Assembly (NCBI RefSeq): GCF_013284245.2
Contig: NZ_CP085876.1
Span: forward strand, 3,641,001-3,705,000
Direction of reading: 5' to 3'
Origin: Brevibacillus sp. DP1.3A
GTDB taxonomy: Bacteria > Bacillota > Bacilli > Brevibacillales > Brevibacillaceae
DNA length: 64,000 nucleotides
Of this stretch, positions 10,805 through 18,564 are shown in pieces. The notes beneath the pieces are model-generated. The model saw nothing but the letters and a program-made list of their open reading frames with translations, made no database searches and was not told the DNA's origin. Position 1 is the first letter of the stretch. Each line of letters begins with the position of its first letter. A program made the translations under genes and the position numbers.

Positions 10805-11995
10805 TTAGGTAGCACGTATCAATTCCCGATCTCGTTTGCCGTGTAGCCAGTGATAAAGCGGGATACTGAAAAGGATGAAGGCAACCATCCCGACGAAAAT
10901 CGCACGGTATCCTGTATGCGGTACGATAAATCCGAGCAGATAGGGTCCGATTCCTAATCCTAGATCATACAAAATGTAGTAAGTAGAGGTTGCTAATCCA
11001 AAGCGATGCGGAGCTGTCACCTTCACAGCTACCGTTTGGGCAATGGAGTTAAAGTTTCCGAAGCCTACTCCAATTAATGCAGCAGATAGCAGCAGCATCC
11101 AGGAAGTTGAGGCTTGACTGAATAGAAGCATCCCAAGCGCAAATATCACCAAGCTGGGGTATGTCACGATGTTCGCCCCTCTTGCGTCCATTAGCTTTCC
11201 TGAGAATGGTCGCGAGAGGATAATAACAATGGCATACACCAAGAAGAAATAACTGGAAGCTGAGGATAGATTAATTTCTTCCGCATAAAACGATAGAAAT
11301 GACAAGACACCCGAATAGCTGAAGCCGATTAATAAAGCAATGAATGAAATCGGCAAGGCTTTCGGTTCGATGAATTTCGAAAGCAGAGAACCTTTTGCTT
11401 CCTCTTTCACACTTACGGAAGGAAGCGGAACATTGATTTTTGCCATGGCATAAAACATCAAACAAATCAGGGAAAACACAACATTCATCGTAAAGATCCA
11501 GGTGAAACCATTTTCAAGCCGCAATAAGATTATGCCGAGAAAAGGCCCAATCGCAGTGGCTAAAATCGCACTTAAACTGTAATAGCCAATCCCCTCTCCC
11601 TTGCGAGACGCTGGTAAGATTTGAGCAATAATCGTTCCTGTAGCTGTACTCGCAATACCAACAGCAATCCCTTGCAGCAATCGATTTACCAGTAGCAAAC
11701 TGATATGGACAGCAAAAAAGTAAAGCAACGACGTGACAGCAAAAAATGCTAACCCAATCCAAAGCGTTTTTTTCGTACCAATATGACTAATGGCTCTACC
11801 CGTGAGTAGTCGGCCAATCAATGCGCCAATGATAAAGATACTAGAGACCAATCCGGCTAAACTGGTTGAAGCGTGAAATTCTGTTTTGGCATACGAAGCA
11901 ATCGTAACCATTAGTAAGAAAAACATAAGTGTCAAAAGAAAATTGATGAAAGAAACAATAACGAACTCTTTCGTCCAAAGCCTATCCTTTTCCAC
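10805..11995 (-). CDS. MFS efflux transporter, DHA1-like
   Basis: 396 residues with about twelve hydrophobic helices. The loop between helices 2 and 3 has the MFS signature (GRLLTGRAISHIGTKK), and a PASRKGEG segment follows helix 4. The protein is most likely a drug or metabolite exporter of the cytoplasmic membrane. GTG start with AGAGGG upstream, 3 bp after the MarR gene, so the two are translationally close and almost certainly cotranscribed. Regulator-transporter pairs of this kind are usually substrate-induced by relief of MarR repression. The substrate cannot be read from sequence. Confidence 0.88.
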   Translation of the reverse strand: MEKDRLWTKEFVIVSFINFLLTLMFFLLMVTIASYAKTEFHASTSLAGLVSSIFIIGALIGRLLTGRAISHIGTKKTLWIGLAFFAVTSLLYFFAVHISLLLVNRLLQGIAVGIASTATGTIIAQILPASRKGEGIGYYSLSAILATAIGPFLGIILLRLENGFTWIFTMNVVFSLICLMFYAMAKINVPLPSVSVKEEAKGSLLSKFIEPKALPISFIALLIGFSYSGVLSFLSFYAEEINLSSASSYFFLVYAIVIILSRPFSGKLMDARGANIVTYPSLVIFALGMLLFSQASTSWMLLLSAALIGVGFGNFNSIAQTVAVKVTAPHRFGLATSTYYILYDLGLGIGPYLLGFIVPHTGYRAIFVGMVAFILFSIPLYHWLHGKRDRELIRAT

Positions 11996-11998
11996 TGC

Positions 11999-12415
11999 TT
12001 ACCCTCTTCTCTTTAGATTCATGATTATTTTTTCTAGAGCTGCGGCAGCTGCGTCTCTTTCTTCTGGTGAGATGCCCTCCAATATTTCTTCCAAGAACGG
12101 ATCAGTCGCTTCCATAATCGTCTCATGTAGCGCTTCACCTTTCTCTGACAAATACATAATTTTTTGCCGTTTGTCTGATCCTGATGAAATCGAAATGATT
12201 TCACGCGCAGCTAATTTTTGCGCAATCGGTGTAATGGCTGGCTTCTCTACTTGCCAATAATCGGCGACGTCGCTAAAAGTAGCAGAACCGTTATTTTTCA
12301 GATAACGAATTAGCGCCCATTGCGTGACGGATATACCGAATGGAAGTAACTCCTCTTGCAATTGGTTATTGTATATACGATGTGTGAATGCGACTTTTGA
12401 AAAGAACGGGTACAT
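11999..12415 (-). CDS. MarR family transcriptional regulator
   Basis: 138 residues with a winged helix: helix 3 region DVADYWQVEKPAITPIAQKL followed by a wing with SGSDKRQKI, matching the D-x-R motif of MarR wings, and a helical C-terminus for dimerisation. AAAGGAG precedes the ATG at good spacing. It heads an operon with the MFS transporter, and a palindrome at 12435-12451 directly upstream is the obvious operator for autoregulation. Confidence 0.92.
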   Translation of the reverse strand: MYPFFSKVAFTHRIYNNQLQEELLPFGISVTQWALIRYLKNNGSATFSDVADYWQVEKPAITPIAQKLAAREIISISSGSDKRQKIMYLSEKGEALHETIMEATDPFLEEILEGISPEERDAAAAALEKIIMNLKRRG

Positions 12416-12434
12416 GTTAGCTCCTTTGTATTAG

Positions 12435-12451
12435 TTAATTAATTTAATTAA
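12435..12451. promoter_or_regulatory. Palindromic operator upstream of marR-MFS
   Basis: TTAATTAA-T-TTAATTAA, two copies of an 8-bp palindrome separated by one base, lies 20-36 bp before the MarR start codon. AT-rich palindromes of this size are typical MarR sites. Binding by the adjacent regulator is inferred. Confidence 0.55.
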
Positions 12452-12561
12452 TTATATATCTTTTCTTGCTGTTTGAGAAGGTCTAAATCATGATGGGTTA
12501 CCTTGTGGCTTTTTCGGTGCACATTCGTCTAACCTATATCATCATACAAAAGGAGAAAATC

Positions 12562-12864
12562 ATGCTGGCAAAAAGGTTTTCCGCCATTCCCTTCTTATTA
12601 TTGCTTTTCTTGGTATTTTATTTTCCAATACCTACGCTTGCGAAGGAATCCTCCTTTCAAAATGCGTACTATGTGTTTAGCTGGGATGAGGCAGGCAATG
12701 TCCTTCTTTCCATGGCGACAAAAGCTTCGGAAGTCTACATAAACGGGATGAAGCCATCGCAAAAGAAAGCGGATGGCGATCTTATCTTTTGGTTCGATCT
12801 GGAGCCGAATGCAGTTGCTGTTATTGCTGCGAACAAAGTGGAGAGTATTACACTCCCGAAATAA
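12562..12864 (+). CDS. Small secreted protein of unknown function
   Basis: 100 residues. AAAGGAG precedes the ATG at 12562; an upstream in-frame ATG at 12490 has no ribosome binding site. The N-terminus (MLAKRFSAIPFLLLLFLVFY) is a basic end plus a long hydrophobic core followed by TLAKE, a probable Sec signal peptide. The mature part is about 70 residues with no cysteines and no domain I recognise. It is divergent from the MarR operon and 140 bp before the MerR gene, so it is probably its own unit. The function is unknown. Confidence 0.7.
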   Translation: MLAKRFSAIPFLLLLFLVFYFPIPTLAKESSFQNAYYVFSWDEAGNVLLSMATKASEVYINGMKPSQKKADGDLIFWFDLEPNAVAVIAANKVESITLPK

Positions 12865-12938
12865 AATAAAAATCAGTCACATCCGTTGGTATCGAAACCC
12901 ACCGTTTTTTTCATTGCCCATTCCCCTTCGCTTGCCGC

Positions 12939-12969
12939 TTGACTCTCCCCTTAACTGGAAAGTTATACT
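12939..12969 (+). promoter_or_regulatory. MerR-type promoter with 19-bp spacer and internal dyad
   Basis: -35 TTGACT (12939-12944) and -10 TATACT (12964-12969) are separated by 19 bp, the overlong spacer of promoters activated by MerR proteins through DNA twisting. The spacer region holds a dyad, ACTCTCC and GGAAAGT (6 of 7 positions symmetric). It lies directly before the MerR family gene and its MFS partner, so it should serve the pair. Confidence 0.72.
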
Positions 12970-13004
12970 CGGTACAGAAAAAACGTCAGTAAGGAGGTTG
13001 CCCC

Positions 13005-13820
13005 ATGTTTAAAATCAGTGAATTTGCGAAGATTAGTCAAGTCTCCGTCAAAACACTTCGCTACTATGACCAAGTTCATTTGCTCAAGCCAGCTCATACC
13101 GACAAATTTTCAGGCTATCGGTATTATTCGGCTGACCAAATGTTTCAGCTTAATCGGATTATGGCTTATAAAGAATTGGGTTTCTCCTTGGATCAAATTC
13201 GTCAGATGATGAGCGAGCAAATCCCACTCGAACAAATCAGGGGGATGTTTCGAATCAAGCAAAGCGAGATTCAATCCATTTTGGATAAGGAGCAAGCAAG
13301 ACTGAATCTCATCAAAGATCGTCTGTACGCCATCGAAAATGAAGAGAAAAGCCTGCCTTCGCATGATGTTATTCTCAAAAAAGTAGAATCTCAGCTTGTC
13401 CTATCCTATCGTCAAAGAACTCCGTTCAATAAAATTCCGGAGCTATTTCAAATGTTGGACGATTCCTTGGGGCGTTTAGGTCAATCTTCTCTTTCCAGAT
13501 TGGTTCTTTGGCATGGTTGTGAGGAATGCGATGACAGCATGGATGTGGAAGTGGCACGTCTGCTTTCTCACGATTTGCAGACCGAACCCCCTTTCACCGT
13601 TAAGCAATTGCCGGAAATTCCGTTGATGGCTACGCTCATCCATCATTGCCGGACGACGTGCCGTTGCACTGCGAGTGTCGAATTGGCGATGTGGATTGAA
13701 CGAAATGGATATCGGATCAAAGAGAATGAACCGCGTCGTGAAATTTGTGTTCGTCGTGAAAATCCCGAAGACCCGGACTCTTATGTCGCCGAGCTCCAGA
13801 TTGCCGTAGAAAAAGCGTAA
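13005..13820 (+). CDS. MerR family regulator with cysteine-rich effector domain
   Basis: 271 residues. Residues 1-75 are a MerR winged helix (VKTLRYYDQVHLL, then GYRYYSADQ), followed by a coiled-coil dimerisation helix to about 115. The C-terminal part resembles a GyrI-like effector-binding domain in size and position. It contains two clustered cysteine motifs, C172-E-E-C175 and C215-R-T-T-C219-R-C221, preceded by two histidines. Such clusters are unusual for multidrug-type MerR proteins and could bind a metal or sense thiol chemistry; that is inference. AAGGAGG precedes the ATG. The MFS gene follows after 31 bp, so this protein probably activates its own operon in response to an exporter substrate. 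Confidence 0.9.
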   Translation: MFKISEFAKISQVSVKTLRYYDQVHLLKPAHTDKFSGYRYYSADQMFQLNRIMAYKELGFSLDQIRQMMSEQIPLEQIRGMFRIKQSEIQSILDKEQARLNLIKDRLYAIENEEKSLPSHDVILKKVESQLVLSYRQRTPFNKIPELFQMLDDSLGRLGQSSLSRLVLWHGCEECDDSMDVEVARLLSHDLQTEPPFTVKQLPEIPLMATLIHHCRTTCRCTASVELAMWIERNGYRIKENEPRREICVRRENPEDPDSYVAELQIAVEKA

Positions 13821-13851
13821 CGTTCGAACATGTGGAGAGGAGATTCAGCTA

Positions 13852-15072
13852 TTGAACAGACAGCAAAAGTTCCTAACTTTCGCCTTATTTTTATTGACCT
13901 TCGTTCTGGGTACGAGTGAATTTGTGATCATCTCGCTGCTCAGTGATGTGGCAACTGAGTTGGGCATATCGATTTCAACAGTAGGATCGCTCGTATCAGC
14001 CTTTGCCATTTCGTTTGCCATCGGTACACCAATCTTAACGGCGATATTCAGCCGATTTGCCAAGTATCCACTCATGCTTACATTGATAGGCATCTTTATT
14101 ATAGGGAATATTCTTACTGCCCTATCCGAGACGTATGTGTTGCTTCTTGTTTCCAGAATCTTGACTGCCGTTGTTACCGGGGTTTTGATTGCACTTGCCA
14201 TGGCGGTTGCCAGTGAAACGATGCCTGCTGAGAAGAGAGGGGCTGCTATTTCTATCATTTTTGCGGGCTTCACGATTGCCAGCGTTGTCGGGGTGCCACT
14301 TGGTACTTTTATTGGGCAATGGGGCGGTTGGCAAATGGCCTTTTGGTTTGCGGCTCTACTAGGCGTCCTATCTCTCCTAGCAAGTGCAGCGACCATCCCA
14401 AAAGGATTGAAGGGGTCGAACAGCTCCTTGCAAAAACAAATCGGGTTACTGACCAATAAACGTATCATCATCGCGTTCTTTATCCCGGCATTAAGTATCG
14501 CGGCAACCTACACGGTATACACGTATTTAACTCCTTTGCTGCAAGAAGTGCTCTTCGTACCGAACGAATATATTAGTCTCGTATTTTTATTGTACGGGGT
14601 CATTTCGATCTTTAGCACGTTGATTGGTGGAAAACTAGCAGCTCACAACGGGATAGGAAAGCTCCGGTATGTGTATCTGATGCAAGCTGTTATTCTCGCA
14701 TCTCTTTATGTTTCGTCCCATTCCCATCTCGGTGGATTCATCAGCTTATCATTGATGGCCTTGGTCGTTTATATCATGAATTCCACGATGCAATTGTATT
14801 TTATTGATTTGGCCGATAAACATTTCCCGGCTGCCAGAGATTTGGCGTCCTCATTAACTCCCGTGTCAGTCAATGTCGGGATCGCCCTCGGATCAGCATT
14901 GGGTGGATTTATCACGACAAACCGAGAACTCATTGATGTTTCCTGGGTCGGTGCGATTGTCGCGATCGTTGCATCGTTGTTGACTTTTATCAGCTACAGT
15001 TTAGATCGCAAGGCGATGTCCTTCCCCACTCATACGTTGGAGGACTGTCAAACACGAAAATCATACAAATAA
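13852..15072 (+). CDS. MFS transporter, DHA1 family (AraJ/PbuE-like)
   Basis: 406 residues, about twelve membrane helices. The first helix ends in GTSEFVIISLLSDVA, a pattern typical of the AraJ/YdhP/PbuE branch of drug:H+ antiporter 1 proteins. TTG start at 13852 with GAGAGGAG upstream; no ATG competes nearby. It follows the MerR gene by 31 bp and ends at a bidirectional terminator. The substrate is unknown; the context suggests efflux of whatever the MerR protein senses. Confidence 0.88.
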   Translation: MNRQQKFLTFALFLLTFVLGTSEFVIISLLSDVATELGISISTVGSLVSAFAISFAIGTPILTAIFSRFAKYPLMLTLIGIFIIGNILTALSETYVLLLVSRILTAVVTGVLIALAMAVASETMPAEKRGAAISIIFAGFTIASVVGVPLGTFIGQWGGWQMAFWFAALLGVLSLLASAATIPKGLKGSNSSLQKQIGLLTNKRIIIAFFIPALSIAATYTVYTYLTPLLQEVLFVPNEYISLVFLLYGVISIFSTLIGGKLAAHNGIGKLRYVYLMQAVILASLYVSSHSHLGGFISLSLMALVVYIMNSTMQLYFIDLADKHFPAARDLASSLTPVSVNVGIALGSALGGFITTNRELIDVSWVGAIVAIVASLLTFISYSLDRKAMSFPTHTLEDCQTRKSYK

Positions 15073-15076
15073 AAGA

Positions 15077-15110
15077 AGAAGCTTCCCTTCATGTTTCCAG
15101 GGAAGCTTCT
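15077..15110. terminator. Bidirectional terminator between the MFS gene and tyrS
   Basis: A perfect 12-bp stem (AGAAGCTTCCCT) closes a 10-nt loop between convergent genes. On the plus strand it is followed by TATTCCTT, on the minus strand by TCTTTTATTTG. Confidence 0.85.
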
Positions 15111-15121
15111 TATTCCTTCAT

Positions 15122-16390
15122 CTATTGAGACAATTTTACCAAGCTGTAGTTTTTCTTGCCTTTGCGGATAATGATGAAGCGGCCGCCGATAGCGAGACTT
15201 GGCGTAACTTCCAGTTCCAGATCGGTAACGCGCTCGCCATTCATGGAGATAGCGCCTTTTGTAATATCCTCACGTGCTTGACGCTTGGATGGCTCAATGC
15301 CGATCTCAACGAGCCAGTCGACAATGTTCTTCGTTTCGAGGGTAGATTCGAACGTCGGCATTTCTTTGAAGCCTTGCTCGATCTCATCTGCCGATAGCGA
15401 TTTAATATCACCAGTAAACAAAGCAGCTGTAATGCGCTTCGCCTGCTCCAGCAATTCCTCGCCGTGCACAAATCTCGTCATTTCCTCAGCCAGCGCTTTT
15501 TGCGCCTCGCGTTTATGTGGCTCAGACTGTACTTTTTCAGCCAGCTCTTCAATCTGCTCTTTCGAGAGGAATGTAAAGTATTTCAAGTATTTCACAACAT
15601 CGCGGTCATCGGTATTCGCCCAGAATTGGTAGAATTCGAATGGTGTTGTTTTGTTTGGATCGAGCCAGATGGCTCCTCCTGCTGTCTTCCCGAATTTCGT
15701 ACCATCTGCCTTCAGCATGAGAGGAATAGTGAGTCCGAATGCTTTTGCTTCTGGTCCTTCTTTTTTGCGGATCAGATCGAGGCCGCTAGTAATGTTGCCC
15801 CATTGGTCGGAACCGCCGATTTGCAGCTGAACATCTTCATGTTTGTACAGATGTAGGTAATCCAGCGATTGCAGAATTTGATAGGAAAACTCCGTAAACG
15901 AAATGCCGCTTTCCAGTCTGCTCGATACAACATCCTTGGCAAGCATCGTATTAATGCTGAAGTTTTTCCCGTAATCCCGCAAAAATTCAATGACATTGAT
16001 TTTGTGCGTCCAGTCGTAGTTGTTCACCAAACGGATTTGGTTGTCGCCTTCTGTTACGAACAGCTTCTTCATTTGTGCTGTGAGCGCATCTACGTTCTCC
16101 TGAATTTGTTCCAGTGTTTGCAAAGAGCGCTCGGATTGACGGCCGCTCGGATCGCCAATCGTACCTGTTGCACCACCGATCAAAATGACCGGACGATGAC
16201 CAGCGAGCTGGAAGCGTTTCAGTACCATGAAAGGAATCAAGTGACCGATATGCATGCTGTCACCTGTTGGATCGACACCACAATATAACGAGACTGCTTT
16301 TTCATTCGTTAATTCTCGCAGTCCTTCTGCATCTGTTTGCTGATTGATGGCTTCGCGCCATTCGAGTTCGTCGATAATATTCACTGCCAT
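15122..16390 (-). CDS. tyrS: Tyrosyl-tRNA synthetase
   Basis: 422 residues, normal for bacterial TyrRS. It charges tRNA-Tyr with tyrosine in the cytoplasm. A class I catalytic core is visible with HIGHL near residue 46 and KFGKT (KMSKS equivalent) near 231; the C-terminal 70 residues form the S4-like RNA-binding domain (RQAREDITKGAI). The start is set at 16390, where GAAGGAGTGT precedes the ATG. The longer reading frame to 16450 runs through the T-box terminator and is not translated. Expression is controlled by a tyrosine T-box leader with its own sigma-A promoter. Confidence 0.97.
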   Translation of the reverse strand: MAVNIIDELEWREAINQQTDAEGLRELTNEKAVSLYCGVDPTGDSMHIGHLIPFMVLKRFQLAGHRPVILIGGATGTIGDPSGRQSERSLQTLEQIQENVDALTAQMKKLFVTEGDNQIRLVNNYDWTHKINVIEFLRDYGKNFSINTMLAKDVVSSRLESGISFTEFSYQILQSLDYLHLYKHEDVQLQIGGSDQWGNITSGLDLIRKKEGPEAKAFGLTIPLMLKADGTKFGKTAGGAIWLDPNKTTPFEFYQFWANTDDRDVVKYLKYFTFLSKEQIEELAEKVQSEPHKREAQKALAEEMTRFVHGEELLEQAKRITAALFTGDIKSLSADEIEQGFKEMPTFESTLETKNIVDWLVEIGIEPSKRQAREDITKGAISMNGERVTDLELEVTPSLAIGGRFIIIRKGKKNYSLVKLSQ

Positions 16391-16424
16391 ACACTCCTTC
16401 AATCTCCTATGGTAAAAAACAAAA

Positions 16425-16460
16425 AATCGCCCCTTGTCTATTGTAGACATAGGGACGATT
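16425..16460 (-). terminator. T-box attenuator terminator of tyrS
   Basis: The minus strand carries AATCGTCCC...GGGGCGATT around a GTCTA/TAGAC inner stem, followed by TTTTTGTTTTTT. Its 5' arm lies just after the T-box sequence, as expected for a competing antiterminator. Confidence 0.88.
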
Positions 16461-16688
16461 GAATAACCGTGTTACCACCCATCTTGCACTAATGGACCCA
16501 AGCGCTTGCGCAGGCCATTCATGCCACTCATAGCGAGTTATCGTTCGCGATTCCGCTCGGCATTACCCGAGATACTCCAGAGTGTAATTCGCTCGCTTAT
16601 TGTGTACCGGGTTTCATCAACCCCCGGCTTTCTAGAACAGGGAATAAGCTGCTACTGGGCTCTTTCAACGTATGTTTCATATGAAATT
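16425..16688 (-). promoter_or_regulatory. T-box leader of tyrS (specifier UAC)
   Basis: The minus-strand leader holds the T-box sequence GGGTGGTAACACGG (16467-16480), a stem I distal region with the GGGGGTTGATGAAACCC arrangement near 16605-16626, and a specifier-loop candidate UAC (Tyr) at 16584-16586 followed by ACTCTGGAGT. A terminator hairpin follows. Uncharged tRNA-Tyr would stabilise the antiterminator and permit tyrS transcription, the established T-box mechanism. Confidence 0.9.
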
Positions 16689-16694
16689 AAAGTC

Positions 16695-16723
16695 AGTATA
16701 TTGAATTCAAATAGCAATGTCAA
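16695..16723 (-). promoter_or_regulatory. Sigma-A promoter of tyrS
   Basis: TTGACA (16718-16723) and TATACT (16695-16700) with a 17-bp spacer, giving a start near 16688 at the 5' end of the T-box leader. Confidence 0.85.
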
Positions 16724-16752
16724 CCATGTAGCAATGATTCCGCTACTATCCC

Positions 16753-18252
16753 TTAGTTTATTTTCGTGAGCCCTTCAGAAGTTAGTTCATAAACAGTTGT
16801 TGCGACTTCATGTAAATACCGTCGATCATGCGAAATACTGATAATCACACCGTCAAAAGCCGTTAAAGCGCGGCACAGAACAGGAGTCGTCAAAGGACTG
16901 AAGTTTCGGGTCGGTTCATCCAGTATCAATATTTCGCACTGATCCAAAATCATTTTTACCAGGAGCAATTTCGCTTTCTGTCCCCCAGACAAGTTTATAA
17001 TGGGTTGATGCATCTCATCTTTTGTAAATTTCATACTACCTAAATGCGTATACGCTTTTGTAATCGCATCTTTAACACCCGTTGTTTCCAAGTATTCAAT
17101 CGGTGTTCTGGTCGAATCCAGCCGGTCTTCATAGTTTTGGGGCATGTACCCGATCTTTAATGAGGAGTACTGGATTAGCTCATCCATGATCTTTTTCAAC
17201 AACGTCGTTTTTCCCACCCCATTTTCCCCAATAATCGCGACTTTTTCTGGCCCCTTGATCGATAAGTGAATCTGTTTCGATAGCTGTTTGTTCGCTATTT
17301 GCAGTACATCCAATGAAAAGTCGAGGATTTGCCTACTGCCGGGCACATGCACTGCAGAATCAAACCGGAATTCGCTTGCTTCTTCTACACTTGGTGCCTC
17401 TACAAACGTTTGCGATGCTTTCTCCATACGCTCTCTTTGATTTTTCAGAGACTTGATTTTCTTTTGCAGTCGCGGGTCTGACCGGGATACATTCCGATGT
17501 TGATGTTCTGCCTTATTCCAAACGTCATGCCATTTCTCCATTTGCTTTCTATGATCAGAAGCTTGCTTCCTGGCTATCGTTTCTTGTTTGCTCAAGTGGC
17601 TCTCGCGATTCGCGAGGTAATTCTCATATGGTTCTCTTGAAAACGTATATTTGGGTACTTGTTTGCGCTTCGTCAGTTCCATATGAAGGATACCGTTTGC
17701 TGTATTCGCAATAAATGTTTCGTCATGCGATACATAGATAACAGGAATAGCCGTCTGTTGAATAAATTCTTCCAGCCACTCCATCGTTTGAATATCCAAA
17801 TCATTCGTGGGTTCATCCAGCAATAGAACATCCGGCTTCTGTGCCAGCAGACTTAAAAAGCGGTATTTGAAACGCTCACCACCGGACAGAACACCCATCT
17901 TTTTATCTGAATCCAATGCATGAATGCCGAGGTCATCCATCGCTCTCACCAGTTCTTTGCTCCATTGATTTTCGGCAAAAAAGTCGGCAATGGTCATTTG
18001 TTTCTCTTCGTCCGATAGCTCCTGTGCAAGATAACCCATGGAACATTCGTTTCTCAACACGTTACCTTCAAATGTGCAGTACTCGGCAATCATTTGTTCC
18101 GCGTATATCAATTTTAATAAGCTGCTTTTGCCATTTCCTTCTTCCCCGATGATAGCAATCTTGTCGCTGAGTTGCAGGGTGAGATGCAAATTGTGAATGA
18201 GCGTCCTGTCGTCTTTTTTGGTGGTAATCGTGATATTGTGCAGTTCTACCAT
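16753..18252 (-). CDS. ABC-F family ATPase, probable ribosomal protection protein
   Basis: 499 residues, two ABC domains and no membrane segments. NBD1 has Walker A GEEGNGKSS, signature LSGGER and Walker B LLLDEPTND; NBD2 has GENGVGKTT, LSGGQKAK and LILDEPTRN. A charged helical linker of about 80 residues (from HLSKQETIARKQ) lies between them, the part that reaches the peptidyl transferase centre in antibiotic-resistance ABC-F proteins. The start MVEL at 18252 matches the usual family N-terminus; an alternative ATG at 18288 directly follows a 4-codon frame and could be used by coupling. The promoter, leader peptide and terminator upstream strongly suggest drug-inducible expression. Resistance to a ribosome-targeting drug is likely, but which drug is not visible. 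Confidence 0.88.
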   Translation of the reverse strand: MVELHNITITTKKDDRTLIHNLHLTLQLSDKIAIIGEEGNGKSSLLKLIYAEQMIAEYCTFEGNVLRNECSMGYLAQELSDEEKQMTIADFFAENQWSKELVRAMDDLGIHALDSDKKMGVLSGGERFKYRFLSLLAQKPDVLLLDEPTNDLDIQTMEWLEEFIQQTAIPVIYVSHDETFIANTANGILHMELTKRKQVPKYTFSREPYENYLANRESHLSKQETIARKQASDHRKQMEKWHDVWNKAEHQHRNVSRSDPRLQKKIKSLKNQRERMEKASQTFVEAPSVEEASEFRFDSAVHVPGSRQILDFSLDVLQIANKQLSKQIHLSIKGPEKVAIIGENGVGKTTLLKKIMDELIQYSSLKIGYMPQNYEDRLDSTRTPIEYLETTGVKDAITKAYTHLGSMKFTKDEMHQPIINLSGGQKAKLLLVKMILDQCEILILDEPTRNFSPLTTPVLCRALTAFDGVIISISHDRRYLHEVATTVYELTSEGLTKIN

Positions 18253-18288
18253 TTGGATTCCCCATTTCGTTTTTACGTTTCTCGTCAT

Positions 18289-18303
18289 TTACTCTTTGTT
18301 CAT
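18289..18303 (-). CDS. Four-codon frame coupled to the ABC-F start
   Basis: ATG AAC AAA GAG TAA with GGGGGTGAT upstream; its stop codon directly abuts an ATG in frame with the ABC-F protein. It may couple ribosome arrival to ABC-F translation, or simply reflect a good ribosome binding site. Existence as a translated peptide is unproven. Confidence 0.3.
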   Translation of the reverse strand: MNKE

Positions 18304-18325
18304 CTGTATCACCCCCTTTTTTGAC

Positions 18326-18365
18326 AACAAAAAAGATGCTTCTGTCCAATAAACAGAAGCATCTT
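18326..18365 (-). terminator. Attenuator terminator in the ABC-F leader
   Basis: A perfect 13-bp stem (AAGATGCTTCTGT) with loop TTATTGG is followed on the minus strand by TTTTTTGTTG. It sits between promoter and gene, so it must be bypassed for expression. Its 5' arm plus loop (GCTTCTGTTTATT) can instead pair with AATAAACAAGAAGC inside the leader peptide frame, with a single bulged base. Confidence 0.85.
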
Positions 18366-18412
18366 GCTCTCGTTCTTGAAATCGCTATATGAAAAATAGA
18401 CCATACAGGGAT

Positions 18413-18496
18413 TCAAGATATACATTTGCGGGTGAATTTGGCTTCTTGTTTATTTATTATAGGATTGGCTTTTCCAATAAATAAACAATTGCGCAA
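18413..18496 (-). CDS. Leader peptide of the ABC-F attenuator (27 aa)
   Basis: TTG start 9 nt after GGAGG, followed by 26 sense codons and TGA. An in-frame GTG lies three codons upstream but abuts the Shine-Dalgarno. The frame contains an AT-rich hairpin (TTGTTTATTT paired with AAATAAACAA, with inner ATTGG/CCAAT). A ribosome stalled in the first codons would block that hairpin and free the distal arm to form the antiterminator with the terminator's 5' arm. This fits known leader-peptide control of vmlR- and msr-type genes; translation itself is inferred. Confidence 0.6.
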   Translation of the reverse strand: MRNCLFIGKANPIINKQEAKFTRKCIS

Positions 18497-18529
18497 ATGA
18501 TTCACCCTCCGTTCCAATTAGTTGACTTC

Positions 18530-18559
18530 AATATAGCATGGCCTTCTAAATAATGTCAA
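18530..18559 (-). promoter_or_regulatory. Sigma-A promoter of the ABC-F leader
   Basis: TTGACA (18554-18559) and TATATT (18530-18535) with an 18-bp spacer, just beyond the stop codon of the upstream gene and about 35 bp before the leader peptide start. Confidence 0.8.
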
Positions 18560-18564
18560 TCAAG

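Noticed and set aside
13845-14471. 208-codon minus-strand open frame inside the MFS gene
   Set aside because: It lies wholly antisense to a well-supported transporter, has no ribosome binding site and its translation is low-complexity proline/asparagine-rich.
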